From Labilithrix sp. (GTDB lineage Bacteria; Myxococcota_A; Polyangia; Polyangiales; Polyangiaceae), in NCBI GenBank assembly GCA_019637155.1, contig JAHBWE010000013.1, positions 186,001 through 250,000 on the forward strand: a stretch of DNA of 64,000 nt, written 5' to 3'. A program made the translations under genes and the position numbers. The first letter of the stretch is position 1. Every line of letters starts with the position of its first letter. This document shows, piece by piece, positions 42,576 through 50,019 of the stretch. The notes beneath the pieces were generated by a model. It saw only the letters and a list, made by a program, of their open reading frames with translations, made no database searches and was not told where the DNA came from.

Positions 42576-43729
42576 GTCGAGCCAACCTCGCGCTGCGCGC
42601 TTCCGCGTCCCTGCACGGTCAGGGGGCGCCTGGCCGTCGACTCGCGGATCGCTTCGTCGTCGAGCGGCTTCGGCGAAGGCGTCTCGTGTACGAGGCCCGC
42701 GACGAACAGCGTGGCGAGGTCGTCGCGCTGAAGACGATCGCCGTCTACGACCTCAAGAAGGAGTTCCGCGCGCTCGTCGATCTCGTTCACCCGCGGCTGG
42801 TTCGTTTGCACGGGCGCTGGTTCTTCACGATGGCGCGCGTCCACGGCGTGCCGTTCAGCGCGCACGTTCGCGGCGCACCCGACGCGCTCGCGGACGAAGC
42901 GGTGTCTCCGACCGTGGTCGCCGGAGCGAGAGCACACCGTTCGGCGTGCGTTCGCCCAGCTCGTGGAGGCGTCCGCGCGATCCACGACGCGGGCAAGATG
43001 CACCTCGATCTGATCAATTAAACGTATTAATCGATACAATCTTAAATATCGTAATACCCTATTCGATTTCGGCCAGTCGGCGCTCCCGGCATAGCGGACA
43101 CGCGACGGCATCGCGGGTACGCCCGGCTACATGGCGTCGGAGCAGCTGCGCGCGCACGGGGCGTGGGTACGCGGTGGGAACGATGCTGTTCGAAGCGCTG
43201 ACGGGGCGGCTCCCGTTCGGGAACGAGCTCCACACGATCCTCTCGGCGAAGGCGACCGACCGGCTCGCGCCGAGCGCGCGCTCGATCGATCCGTCCGCGC
43301 CGCAGGACCTCACGGGCTTCTTCCGATGTCTCCTTCACCTGTCACGCGGGCTCGCCGCCCTCGGAGCGGCGGACATGACTGCGGAGGCGACCACGAGGAC
43401 GAAGCTCGGTCGACGCGTGCTCGAGGGCGCGAAGGTGATCCGGAAGTCGGGAGTCGTCGGCTTCCGCGGGCTCGCGGATGCGCTGGAGGCGGGCGCGGCG
43501 CTCGTCGCCGGCGGCCGCGCGCGCGCGCTCGTTTGCCTGGAGTCGGCGGCAACGACGCTCGAAGCGCACGGGACGACGAGAGTACGCGCTCGCTGCTCGG
43601 ACACACCTCGCGCGTCTTCGCGGAGACATGGATATCATTGAAAACGTGCTCATCAAGCTCGCCGCGCGAGGCATCCGTCGGCCGGAACGCATCCTCCATA
43701 CGTGCATTCCCGGCTTCGTGCGGCTCTGA
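42576..43729 (+). pseudogene. Decayed Ser/Thr kinase (with TPR-like tail) pseudogene
   Basis: A kinase can be followed only by changing frame. The N-lobe (FVVERLRRRRLVYEARDEQRGEVVALKT) and the catalytic-loop area (GVRAIHDAGKMHLDL) are in one frame to 43021. An AT-rich block (about 43015-43070) with stop codons interrupts it. FDFGQ and GTPGYMASEQL appear in another frame after a stop near 43092. GTMLFEALTGRLPFGNELHTIL follows in a third. A TPR-like tail (YALAARTHLARLRGD) then ends in IPGFVRL near 43729. The order of motifs is intact, so it is a real kinase ruined by several frameshifts. It resembles the intact kinase-ATPase-TPR protein at 35.6 kb in its ending style. Sequencing error is less likely because lesions are several. 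Confidence 0.8.
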
Positions 43730-43742
43730 GCACGCCGCTTTT

Positions 43743-43772
43743 TTGACGATGCGGATGGGGGCTGCCTACAGT
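43743..43772 (+). promoter_or_regulatory. Sigma-70-like promoter, leaderless PilZ start
   Basis: TTGACG, 18-nt spacer, TACAGT, followed by 7 nt and the ATG at 43780. It is the best-matching -35/-10 pair in the window and puts transcription start at the start codon. It lies just after the kinase pseudogene. Confidence 0.6.
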
Positions 43773-43779
43773 TGCGCAC

Positions 43780-44193
43780 ATGGCTCATCTCGTTCGTAAG
43801 AATGACCGGCGTGAGGTTCGGCGCTCGATTTCGATGCCCTGTCAGATCGTTCGGGAGAAGGATTTTCGGCTCGTCGCCGAGACGGCGCTCGACGTCTCGC
43901 CGGATGGGATGCTCCTCGCGACCGAGATGGACCTCGAGCCCGGCGAGAACGTGTTCGTCTCGTTCCGTGCGACCGAGCTCGGGATCTGGTTCGACAGCGA
44001 AGCGAAGGTCGCGCGCGTGATCCGTGGGCGGCGGCCGGGCGACAAGGGAAGGGGAGTCGGGATCACCTTCTCGACGATGTCGCGGGTGAAGCGGCTCATC
44101 CTTCGCAATCACCTGCGACGCGTTCCGCCGCCGGTGCCGCGCCGCACCCAGCGCATCGACTGGTCCGCCACCGTGATCGGGCTCGAGTCGTGA
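43780..44193 (+). CDS. PilZ-domain protein 1
   Basis: A 137-residue single-domain protein. The c-di-GMP signatures are present in order: the Arg-rich RREVRR near residues 10-15 and DVSPDGMLL (D/N-x-S-x-x-G) at about 39-47, then the beta-barrel core VFVSFRATELGIWFDSEAKVARVIRGRRPGDKGRGVGITF. PilZ proteins bind cyclic di-GMP and pass the signal to motility or export systems. It overlaps the second PilZ gene by 4 nt (GTGA), so they form a pair, perhaps acting on one target. The promoter at 43743-43772 serves both. Confidence 0.9.
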   Translation: MAHLVRKNDRREVRRSISMPCQIVREKDFRLVAETALDVSPDGMLLATEMDLEPGENVFVSFRATELGIWFDSEAKVARVIRGRRPGDKGRGVGITFSTMSRVKRLILRNHLRRVPPPVPRRTQRIDWSATVIGLES

Positions 44194-44777
44194 AGGCGCT
44201 CTTCGACTACGCCCGCCGCAACGTCACGCGGCGCGAGGTCCTCCTGCCCTGTCAGGCCGTGCGCGAGCACGACTTTAAGCTCATCGCCGATCGGATGCTC
44301 GACCTCTCGACCGACGGCATGCTCGTCCCACTTCGGCGGCAGGTGCTGACCGGCGAGCCGATCATCGTGTCGTTCTCGATCGGCGGGATGTGGATCGACG
44401 CGGAGGCGACCGTCGCGCGCATCGTCCACGGCCGCCGCCCCGGCGACGACGGCATCGCAGCCGGCCTCGTCTTCGACCCGCTCTCCCCGTCGGCGCGCTC
44501 TGCGCTCGCCGGCTATCTCCACGGCCGTCGCGAGCCGCTCCCGCGCCGCGGACCGCGCGCGGCGCTGAGGCGAGGCGCCGAGGCGCCGCGCCTCGCCGAC
44601 GAAGCGATCATGAACGCGCCGCTCCTCGTGCCCGCCGACGTCCTCGCCGACGAGGCCGACGTCCTCGCCGACGACGACATCGACGCCCTCGGCATCCTCC
44701 GCGCCGTCGCCACCGCCTGGCAACAGCTCAGCTCTTCGACGCAGGGGCTTCGCCCCTGCACCCCCTCGCAGCCGTAG
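44190..44777 (+). CDS. PilZ-domain protein 2 with repeat-derived C-terminus
   Basis: A 195-residue PilZ protein from GTG 44190. It has RRNVTRREVLLPC (Arg motif) and DLSTDGMLVPL (DxSxxG), then IVSFSIGGMWIDAEATVARIVHGRRPGDDGIAAGLVF, closely paralogous to its upstream neighbour. An additional region of about 70 residues follows, with an Ala/Arg/Pro segment and DVLADEADVLADDDIDAL repeats. The last residues (STQGLRPCTPSQP) are read from copy 1 of the 70-bp hairpin repeat, which also supplies the TAG stop. The neighbour lacks this tail, so the C-terminus looks recruited from the repeat. Confidence 0.88.
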   Translation: MKALFDYARRNVTRREVLLPCQAVREHDFKLIADRMLDLSTDGMLVPLRRQVLTGEPIIVSFSIGGMWIDAEATVARIVHGRRPGDDGIAAGLVFDPLSPSARSALAGYLHGRREPLPRRGPRAALRRGAEAPRLADEAIMNAPLLVPADVLADEADVLADDDIDALGILRAVATAWQQLSSSTQGLRPCTPSQP

Positions 44778-44939
44778 GACGCGCGCGAAGACGCGCGCAT
44801 CGTCTTCAACGCAGGGGCTTCGCCCCTGCACCCCCTCGCAGCCGTAGGACGCGCGCGAAGACGCGCGCCTCTTCAACGCAGGGGCTTCGCCCCTGCACCC
44901 CCTCGCAGCCGTAGGACGCGCGCGAAGACGCGCGCATCC
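44740..44939 (+). repeat. Three tandem 67-70 bp hairpin repeats
   Basis: Copies begin at 44740, 44810 and 44877. Each has a GCAGGGGC-TTC-GCCCCTGC hairpin, then ACCCCCTCGCAGCCGTAGG and a second hairpin (GCGCGC..GCGCGC around a GAAGA loop). Copy 1 lies inside the PilZ gene and contains its stop. The GGGGC-TTC-GCCCC core plus ACCCC tail matches the hairpins after lnt, the 7.1-kb lipoprotein, the 35-kb peptide and the FHA gene. The remaining sequence to 45045 shows no gene. Confidence 0.8.
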
Positions 44940-45045
44940 TCCGCTGCTTCGTCTGACTGCGAGCCAGCGGGCGCGTTAAATGCGGCGATGCCGCCCTTGG
45001 GGAGGGGCGGCATCGCGGGTACTGCGCTCGGTTGTTGTCGTTGGC

Positions 45046-46647
45046 TCAGCGGACGACGAGGGTGTCCTCGCTGCTGTCGCTGGTGCGGCTGGCGCCGTAG
45101 TTGATGTTCTTGTCCGGCGTGTGGGCGCCGCCGCAGGCCGCGCCCTCGCAGCCGTCGAGCTCGACGGGGCAGGACTCGGGATCGTCGGTCGGACCTTCGC
45201 AAACCTCTTCGTCCGCATCGCCACCGCTGCCGCCCGAGCCGGACTGCGCGCTGTCGCTGCTTCCACCACCGCCGCCGCCGCCGTTGCCATTGCCGCCGCC
45301 GTTACCGTTGCCGCCGCCCGAGGAGGCGTTCGGGTTCGAGCCGGAGGAGCCGGGGCCGCCGTTGCTGCTGCCGCCGTTGTCGCCGCCCGACGAGGAGCCG
45401 GGGCCGCCGTTGCTGCTGCCGCCCTGGTCGCCCGAGGAGCCGGGGCCGCCGTTGCTGCTGTTCGGGTTCGAGCCGGAGGAGCCGGGGCCGCCGTTGCTGC
45501 TGCCGCCGTTGTCGCCGCCCGACGAGGAGCCCGGGTTGTCGCCCGAGGAGCCGCCGCTGCTGTTGTTGTCGCCGCTGCTGCCGCCGCTCGAGTTGGTGTT
45601 CGAGCCCGACGAGCCCGAGGAGCCCGACGACGACGAGGACGAGTTGTTGTGCGGGTAGTCGGAGCAGGAGCCGCTGCAGCGGCCACCGCCGTCATCGCAG
45701 CTCGGGTTGTCGACGTCGCCCGAAGAGCTGTTGACCGTCGTGGAGCCGGAGGTGCCGCTCGAGCCACCCGACGAGGTGCCCGACGAGCCACCCGACGACG
45801 TGCCGCTCGAACCGCCCGACGACGTGCCGCTCGAACCGCCCGACGAGGTGCCGGACGAGCCGCCCGACGACGAGCCGTTGCCGTTGTCATCGCAGCCCGG
45901 CTTCGGGGGCGGGGGAGCGTAGGTCGACTTCTTCGCGGCACCGCCGCAGACGCCCTTCGGCGCGATCCAGTCGGCGACGCCGTTCGTGCGGGCGACGTAG
46001 AGCTTGCCCGTCGTGGTGCCGCGGCCGGTCACGAGACCGACGATCTCGTTGCGATCGTTGAGGACCGCGTTACCCGGCTCGACGCGCTCGTTCGCCGGGA
46101 AGTCGGTGAGGTACGCGTGCGGGAACGTCTTCACCTTCGTGAAGGTCGCCGGGATCGTCTGGAACGAAGCGCCGTTGCTGCGGAGGCGAGCGCCGGCCGC
46201 GCCGTTGGCGAGCTTCTCCGAAGAGACCTTCGGGTACGCGTCGAGGTTGATCGGGCGGTCGAGATAGATGACCGCGACGTCGTGCTTGCGCGGGTGGGCC
46301 TTGCCCTCGCCGTCCGCCTTGATGTCGTAGTTCATCCAGTCATACGTGAGACCGCGGATGCCGTTCACCTTCGTCTTGCCGTCGGCCGACGTGACCGACC
46401 AGCGGGCCTTGCCCGCGACGAGGTGACCCGACGTGAGGACGACGCGCGGCGCGATGAGAATGCCGGCGCCTTCGCCGACGTTCGCGCCCGTGGCGTCGTG
46501 AACGGTCAGCGTCACGCTGGCCGCCTGCACCTGCTGCGCGGTGAGGGGGGCGTCCGCCTTCTCCTCCGCCGAACAACCTGCAAGTGCGCCGAGGCTTCCG
46601 ACGAGGATGGCCGCTGCCGCTGCTCCGAGAACCCGATATCCGATCAT
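45046..46647 (-). CDS. Trypsin-fold lipoprotein pseudoprotease with long Ser/Gly-rich tail
   Basis: A 533-residue predicted lipoprotein (LAGC, Cys25). Residues 40-235 have a chymotrypsin-like fold: His75 in LTSGHLV and Asp123 in KHDVAVIYLD are present. The catalytic Ser, normally in GDSGGP, is replaced in EPGNAVLND (Asn193). Catalysis is therefore improbable. From about 255 to 480 the chain is a Gly/Ser/Asn-rich repeat (SSGGSSGTSSGG and GGPGSSGSNPNSS units), typical of flexible surface linkers. The C-terminal part is acidic with several Cys. Likely a binding or scaffold role at the surface. Confidence 0.85.
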   Translation of the reverse strand: MIGYRVLGAAAAAILVGSLGALAGCSAEEKADAPLTAQQVQAASVTLTVHDATGANVGEGAGILIAPRVVLTSGHLVAGKARWSVTSADGKTKVNGIRGLTYDWMNYDIKADGEGKAHPRKHDVAVIYLDRPINLDAYPKVSSEKLANGAAGARLRSNGASFQTIPATFTKVKTFPHAYLTDFPANERVEPGNAVLNDRNEIVGLVTGRGTTTGKLYVARTNGVADWIAPKGVCGGAAKKSTYAPPPPKPGCDDNGNGSSSGGSSGTSSGGSSGTSSGGSSGTSSGGSSGTSSGGSSGTSGSTTVNSSSGDVDNPSCDDGGGRCSGSCSDYPHNNSSSSSSGSSGSSGSNTNSSGGSSGDNNSSGGSSGDNPGSSSGGDNGGSSNGGPGSSGSNPNSSNGGPGSSGDQGGSSNGGPGSSSGGDNGGSSNGGPGSSGSNPNASSGGGNGNGGGNGNGGGGGGGSSDSAQSGSGGSGGDADEEVCEGPTDDPESCPVELDGCEGAACGGAHTPDKNINYGASRTSDSSEDTLVVR

Positions 46648-46981
46648 GACTGAACCTCCGCGTCGACTAAGGTTGCCGCGTCAGCGCCCCAATCCGCTGT
46701 CGCTTACTACCCTGTCGGGCAACTCTCTCACGTGCACATGCCTTGCCAAAGCCTTCTCGGAACGGAACAGCTCGTATGACCGCGTTTTCCATGGGTGGGA
46801 GGTTTGGCTCCATGCTTGGCCCGGACCTCACGATGGACAAAGTTTTTCCCCCCGTTCGATCCACTCGCGCACCTTGCGCACCGTCTTCCAGACATGCGGA
46901 TTCTTGTAGGAATGGAGAGTTGTGGCGGGAGCGGTACGCCACTCGCTAGACTTCGCTTTGCTAGCCTGCGAGGAGCTTTTC
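46648..46981. other. Divergent intergenic region, 334 bp
   Basis: It lies between the pseudoprotease (minus) and the Cys-rich lipoprotein (plus). It holds presumptive promoters for both: TAGACT (46947) and TAGCCT (46962) boxes with a GAGGAG ribosome site before ATG 46982. A 68-codon open frame inside shows no gene-like composition. No RNA gene was recognised. Confidence 0.4.
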
Positions 46982-47743
46982 ATGCGGAACCGTCGCGCCA
47001 TCTTCTCGGTCATTGCTTCGAGCATCGTGCTCGCCCTCACCGCCGTCGCCTGCGAAGAAGACAAGTCCAGCGAGTTCGACGACCAGAAGCTCGCGGACGC
47101 CGACGTCCCCGATCGCGACCTGTTCAACATCGACGGCGCGACGCCGCCCGAAGGCGGAGCGCCGGTGGAGTGCAAGCCTTCGCTCCCTGGACAATTCGAC
47201 CCTGTCTGGAAGTCGCCGTCGAAGCAGGAGGCGTGCAGCGAAGATCAGATCACGAAGTACTTCGACGGGTGCCTCGATCTCGACAACGACAAGACGCTCG
47301 CTTCGCAGTCGTGCAAGGACTTCCACGCCGAGAACAAGGCCTGCGCGGACTGCATCGAGCGTGACGACAACACCGGGCCGGTGAAGACGTTCCGCGATCG
47401 CTACTACTACGAGCAGAACTACCCGCACTGCGTCGCGCTGATCCAGAAGGAGAAGGGCCGCGACGAGACCTGCGGTCAGAAGTACTTCGAGTACGAGGAG
47501 TGCGTTCGCCAGTCGTGCGATTCGTGCTTCGACGTGAAGGGCTCCGTGTTCCAGGACTACACGGACTGCCTCGACAAGGCGGACGACTCGGGCGAGTGCA
47601 AGCGCCGCGCGGACGAGTTCGACGACAACTGCTTCAAGAAGGGCTACAAGGTCGCGGACGGCGGCGCGCCGGAGTGCTTCGCCGGGAACGGGCGCAAGCC
47701 GTTCTTCCTCAACATCATCAAGCTGTCCTGCCTCAAGCCCTGA
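46982..47743 (+). CDS. Cys-rich secreted lipoprotein
   Basis: A 253-residue predicted lipoprotein (LALTAVAC, anchored Cys near residue 24). The mature chain is acidic and has about 18 Cys residues in pairs such as CADC, CDSC and CVRQSC. ATG 46982 has a GAGGAG site upstream; a frame extension upstream of it lacks a signal peptide. The sequence pattern recalls the Cys-rich lipoproteins at the left end of the window, though length and spacing differ. It ends 4 nt from the convergent fabH-like gene. Function unknown. Confidence 0.72.
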   Translation: MRNRRAIFSVIASSIVLALTAVACEEDKSSEFDDQKLADADVPDRDLFNIDGATPPEGGAPVECKPSLPGQFDPVWKSPSKQEACSEDQITKYFDGCLDLDNDKTLASQSCKDFHAENKACADCIERDDNTGPVKTFRDRYYYEQNYPHCVALIQKEKGRDETCGQKYFEYEECVRQSCDSCFDVKGSVFQDYTDCLDKADDSGECKRRADEFDDNCFKKGYKVADGGAPECFAGNGRKPFFLNIIKLSCLKP

Positions 47744-47746
47744 GGC

Positions 47747-48778
47747 TCACCAGTCGGCGATCGCGCCGCCCCAGGTGAAGCCGGAGCCGAAGGCGATCAT
47801 CGCGACCTTCATCCCGCGACGCAGCTTCCCGCTCTCCTCCGCCTCGGCGAGGAGGATCGGGATCGTCGCGGCGGTCGTGTTTCCGTAGCGCTGGATGTTG
47901 TGGACGATCTTCTCGTTCGGGATCTTCAGCGCTTCCTGGATGTACTGGTTGATGCGCAGGTTCGCCTGGTGGAAGCAGAAGAGATCGATCTGATCGCCGG
48001 TGCAGCCCGCGGCGAGACAGACTTCCATCAAGACGCCGAGCATGCGCTCCACGGCGTTCTTGAACACGTGTTTCCCTTCCATGTGAGCCCACATCACGTC
48101 GGGCTCGACGATGCCGCGGCCCTTCTCGTCCTGCGGGAGGAAGGGGCGGCGGCCGATGTCCCAGACCTTCTGGCAGAGCGCGTCGGCGCCGCGCCCGTCG
48201 GCGCCGAGCTTCCACGAACGGACGCCGCGGTCTTCGTCGGTCGCGCTGACGATGACGGCGCCGGCGCCGTCGCCGAAGAGCGAGGACACGCCGCGTCCGC
48301 GCGTGGTGAGGTCGATCGCGGCAGAGTGGACCTCGGCGCCGACGACGAGGACGTGTTTGCACGCGCCCGACTTCACCATCGAGACGGCCGTGCCGAGCGA
48401 GTAGACGAACCCGGAGCACTGGTTTCGCACGTCGAGCGCGGGGACGAACTTCGCGTTCGGTCCGTCGCAGAGACCCAGCTTCCTCTGCAGGTACACGCCG
48501 GAGCCTGGAAAGCAGTGGTCCGGCGAGAGCGTCGCGAAGAGGATCATGTCGAGATCGGTCTTCGCGATCCCGGCGCGCGCGATCGCCTTCTCGGCGGCGT
48601 AGAGCCCGAGGTCGCTCGTGCGAACGCCCTCCTCGGCGAAGCGACGTTCTTCGATGCCGGTGCGCTGGAGGATCCACTCGTTCGTGGTCTCGATCCCGTA
48701 CTCCTTGACGAGGTCGTCGTTCGTCACGCGACGCGGAGGGACGTAGAACCCGGTTCCCGAGATGAAGGCGTTCGGCAC
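47747..48778 (-). CDS. 3-oxoacyl-ACP synthase III (FabH-like ketosynthase)
   Basis: A 343-residue thiolase-fold condensing enzyme that joins an acyl-CoA starter with malonyl-ACP. The triad is Cys121 (DVRNQCSGF), His270 (FCFHQANLRI) and Asn300 (RYGNTTAATIP); FGDGAGAV and IAFGSGFTWGGAI complete the family pattern. Length is somewhat above E. coli FabH (317). With no fab or acp genes nearby, it may serve a dedicated lipid or polyketide-like path rather than bulk fatty acid synthesis. Start is GTG 48778 with TATCGT 6 nt upstream on the same strand. Confidence 0.93.
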   Translation of the reverse strand: MPNAFISGTGFYVPPRRVTNDDLVKEYGIETTNEWILQRTGIEERRFAEEGVRTSDLGLYAAEKAIARAGIAKTDLDMILFATLSPDHCFPGSGVYLQRKLGLCDGPNAKFVPALDVRNQCSGFVYSLGTAVSMVKSGACKHVLVVGAEVHSAAIDLTTRGRGVSSLFGDGAGAVIVSATDEDRGVRSWKLGADGRGADALCQKVWDIGRRPFLPQDEKGRGIVEPDVMWAHMEGKHVFKNAVERMLGVLMEVCLAAGCTGDQIDLFCFHQANLRINQYIQEALKIPNEKIVHNIQRYGNTTAATIPILLAEAEESGKLRRGMKVAMIAFGSGFTWGGAIADW

Positions 48779-48887
48779 GCGCGCACGATAGCGCTTCGCG
48801 CGGAGGCATACGATGTAGGTGTGCAGCTCGGACGAGCTCGAGCACGATTCGTCGCATGGAACCGCGCGTGACGACGACGCGTTTTGG

Positions 48888-48893
48888 TAGCAT
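48888..48893 (+). promoter_or_regulatory. Putative -10 box, leaderless start
   Basis: TAGCAT with 7 nt to the ATG at 48901. No ribosome site is seen between the two, in keeping with a leaderless transcript. Confidence 0.4.
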
Positions 48894-48900
48894 CACACTC

Positions 48901-49968
48901 ATGCTTCTGCGTCTGGCTCCGTTCTCCGTCGCTTCGCTCCTCGTTCTCACCGCTTGCTCGTCCTCGTCGGACCCGAAGGATTCGCCGACTCCTCCGCCCG
49001 TCGACGACGGCAGCCTCGTCGGGGACGTCAGCCAGAGCGTGACGTGGACGGACGGCACCGTGCTCGGCGGCAAGATCCGCATCCTCGAGGGCGCGACGGT
49101 GGAGATCGCGCCCGGCGCGAAGCTCTCCTGCAAGGACTCGGCGGAGATCATCATCGGCGGCACGCTGAAGGTGAGCTCGGCGGCGACGCACGCGTCGATC
49201 TCGTGCGCGAAGTGGCTCGGCGTCGTCGTCGGGCAGAACGGCGTCCTCGACATCGACGGTCTCGATCTCGAGGGCGCGGGCTACGAGACGACGCGCGCGA
49301 ACGGCTCCTGTATCGTGAAAAACGCCAAAATAACGAACGCGTCGCGTCCGTTCAAGGTCGGACCGGGCTCGAAGCTCGTGCTCGATCACGTCGTCGCGAC
49401 GACGCCGGAGACCGTCGGACCGTACGACTCGAGCGTCGCCGAGGTCTTCGGCACGCTCGAAGCTTCGTACCTCGAGTACGACGCGAAGGGGAACGAAGGC
49501 ATCATGCTGAAGGGCGCCGAGGCGGAGGCGACGATCACGGACTCGACGCTGAAGGGAACGAACGGCCAGGACCTCGTCTCGACGTACTTCACCGGCCAGA
49601 CACCGGAGGAGGGGCGCCCGAAGTCTCTGAAGGTGAGCTACACGACCTTCAGCGGCGCGCACTGCGGCCCGCATCTTCAGGGCGTGACGACCGCCGAGTT
49701 CGATCACATCACGAGCCGAGACGACATCATCTACGGCATCACGGTGTTCGACGCGAACGAGGTCACGATCAAGGACTCGAACCTGGGCGGTTCCGTGGCC
49801 TGGCTCGACTTCAAGAAGAACCCCGCCGTGATCACGCTCACGAACGTCTTCTTCCCCGCCGATCCCGCGAAGATGCAGATCGACGTCGAGAATCCGGCGA
49901 TGCAGCTCCTCGGCGAAGAAACGCCCGCCCAGGCCGAGATCCCGGGCGCCGGCCCGCGTCCCGAGTAG
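48901..49968 (+). CDS. Lipoprotein with right-handed beta-helix repeats
   Basis: A 355-residue predicted lipoprotein (LLVLTAC then Ser-rich). The mature part has repeated short strands with the pattern of a parallel beta-helix: IRILEGATVEIAPGAKLSC, IIIGGTLKVSS, GVLDIDGLDLEGAG, CIVKNAKITN, ATITDSTLKG, VTIKDSNLGG and VITLTNVFF. This shape is common in polysaccharide lyases and surface adhesins. No catalytic cluster is obvious. ATG 48901 is chosen because it opens the signal peptide and lies 7 nt after TAGCAT. Confidence 0.75.
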   Translation: MLLRLAPFSVASLLVLTACSSSSDPKDSPTPPPVDDGSLVGDVSQSVTWTDGTVLGGKIRILEGATVEIAPGAKLSCKDSAEIIIGGTLKVSSAATHASISCAKWLGVVVGQNGVLDIDGLDLEGAGYETTRANGSCIVKNAKITNASRPFKVGPGSKLVLDHVVATTPETVGPYDSSVAEVFGTLEASYLEYDAKGNEGIMLKGAEAEATITDSTLKGTNGQDLVSTYFTGQTPEEGRPKSLKVSYTTFSGAHCGPHLQGVTTAEFDHITSRDDIIYGITVFDANEVTIKDSNLGGSVAWLDFKKNPAVITLTNVFFPADPAKMQIDVENPAMQLLGEETPAQAEIPGAGPRPE

Positions 49969-49983
49969 GCCGCCGGCCGAAAA

Positions 49984-50013
49984 TTGGGCGTATTCCAGGC
50001 ATGCGCCTAACGT
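49984..50013 (+). promoter_or_regulatory. Putative promoter, leaderless start
   Basis: TTGGGC, 18-nt spacer, TAACGT, then 6 nt to the ATG at 50020. It fits the same very short spacing as at 27459 and 43780. Confidence 0.45.
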
Positions 50014-50019
50014 GGGCGC

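Noticed and set aside
43015-43075. AT-rich block as an insertion sequence or attachment site
   Set aside because: No terminal inverted repeats, target duplication or transposase remnant; it is treated as a lesion within the kinase pseudogene.
44740-44939. Possible CRISPR array at the tandem repeats
   Set aside because: Repeats are contiguous (67-70 bp) with no unique spacers and no cas genes nearby; the same holds for 59719-60015 and 40488-40553.
46743-46949. 68-codon open frame in the 46.6-47.0 kb gap
   Set aside because: No ribosome site, composition not gene-like, and it overlaps the promoter region of the Cys-rich lipoprotein.
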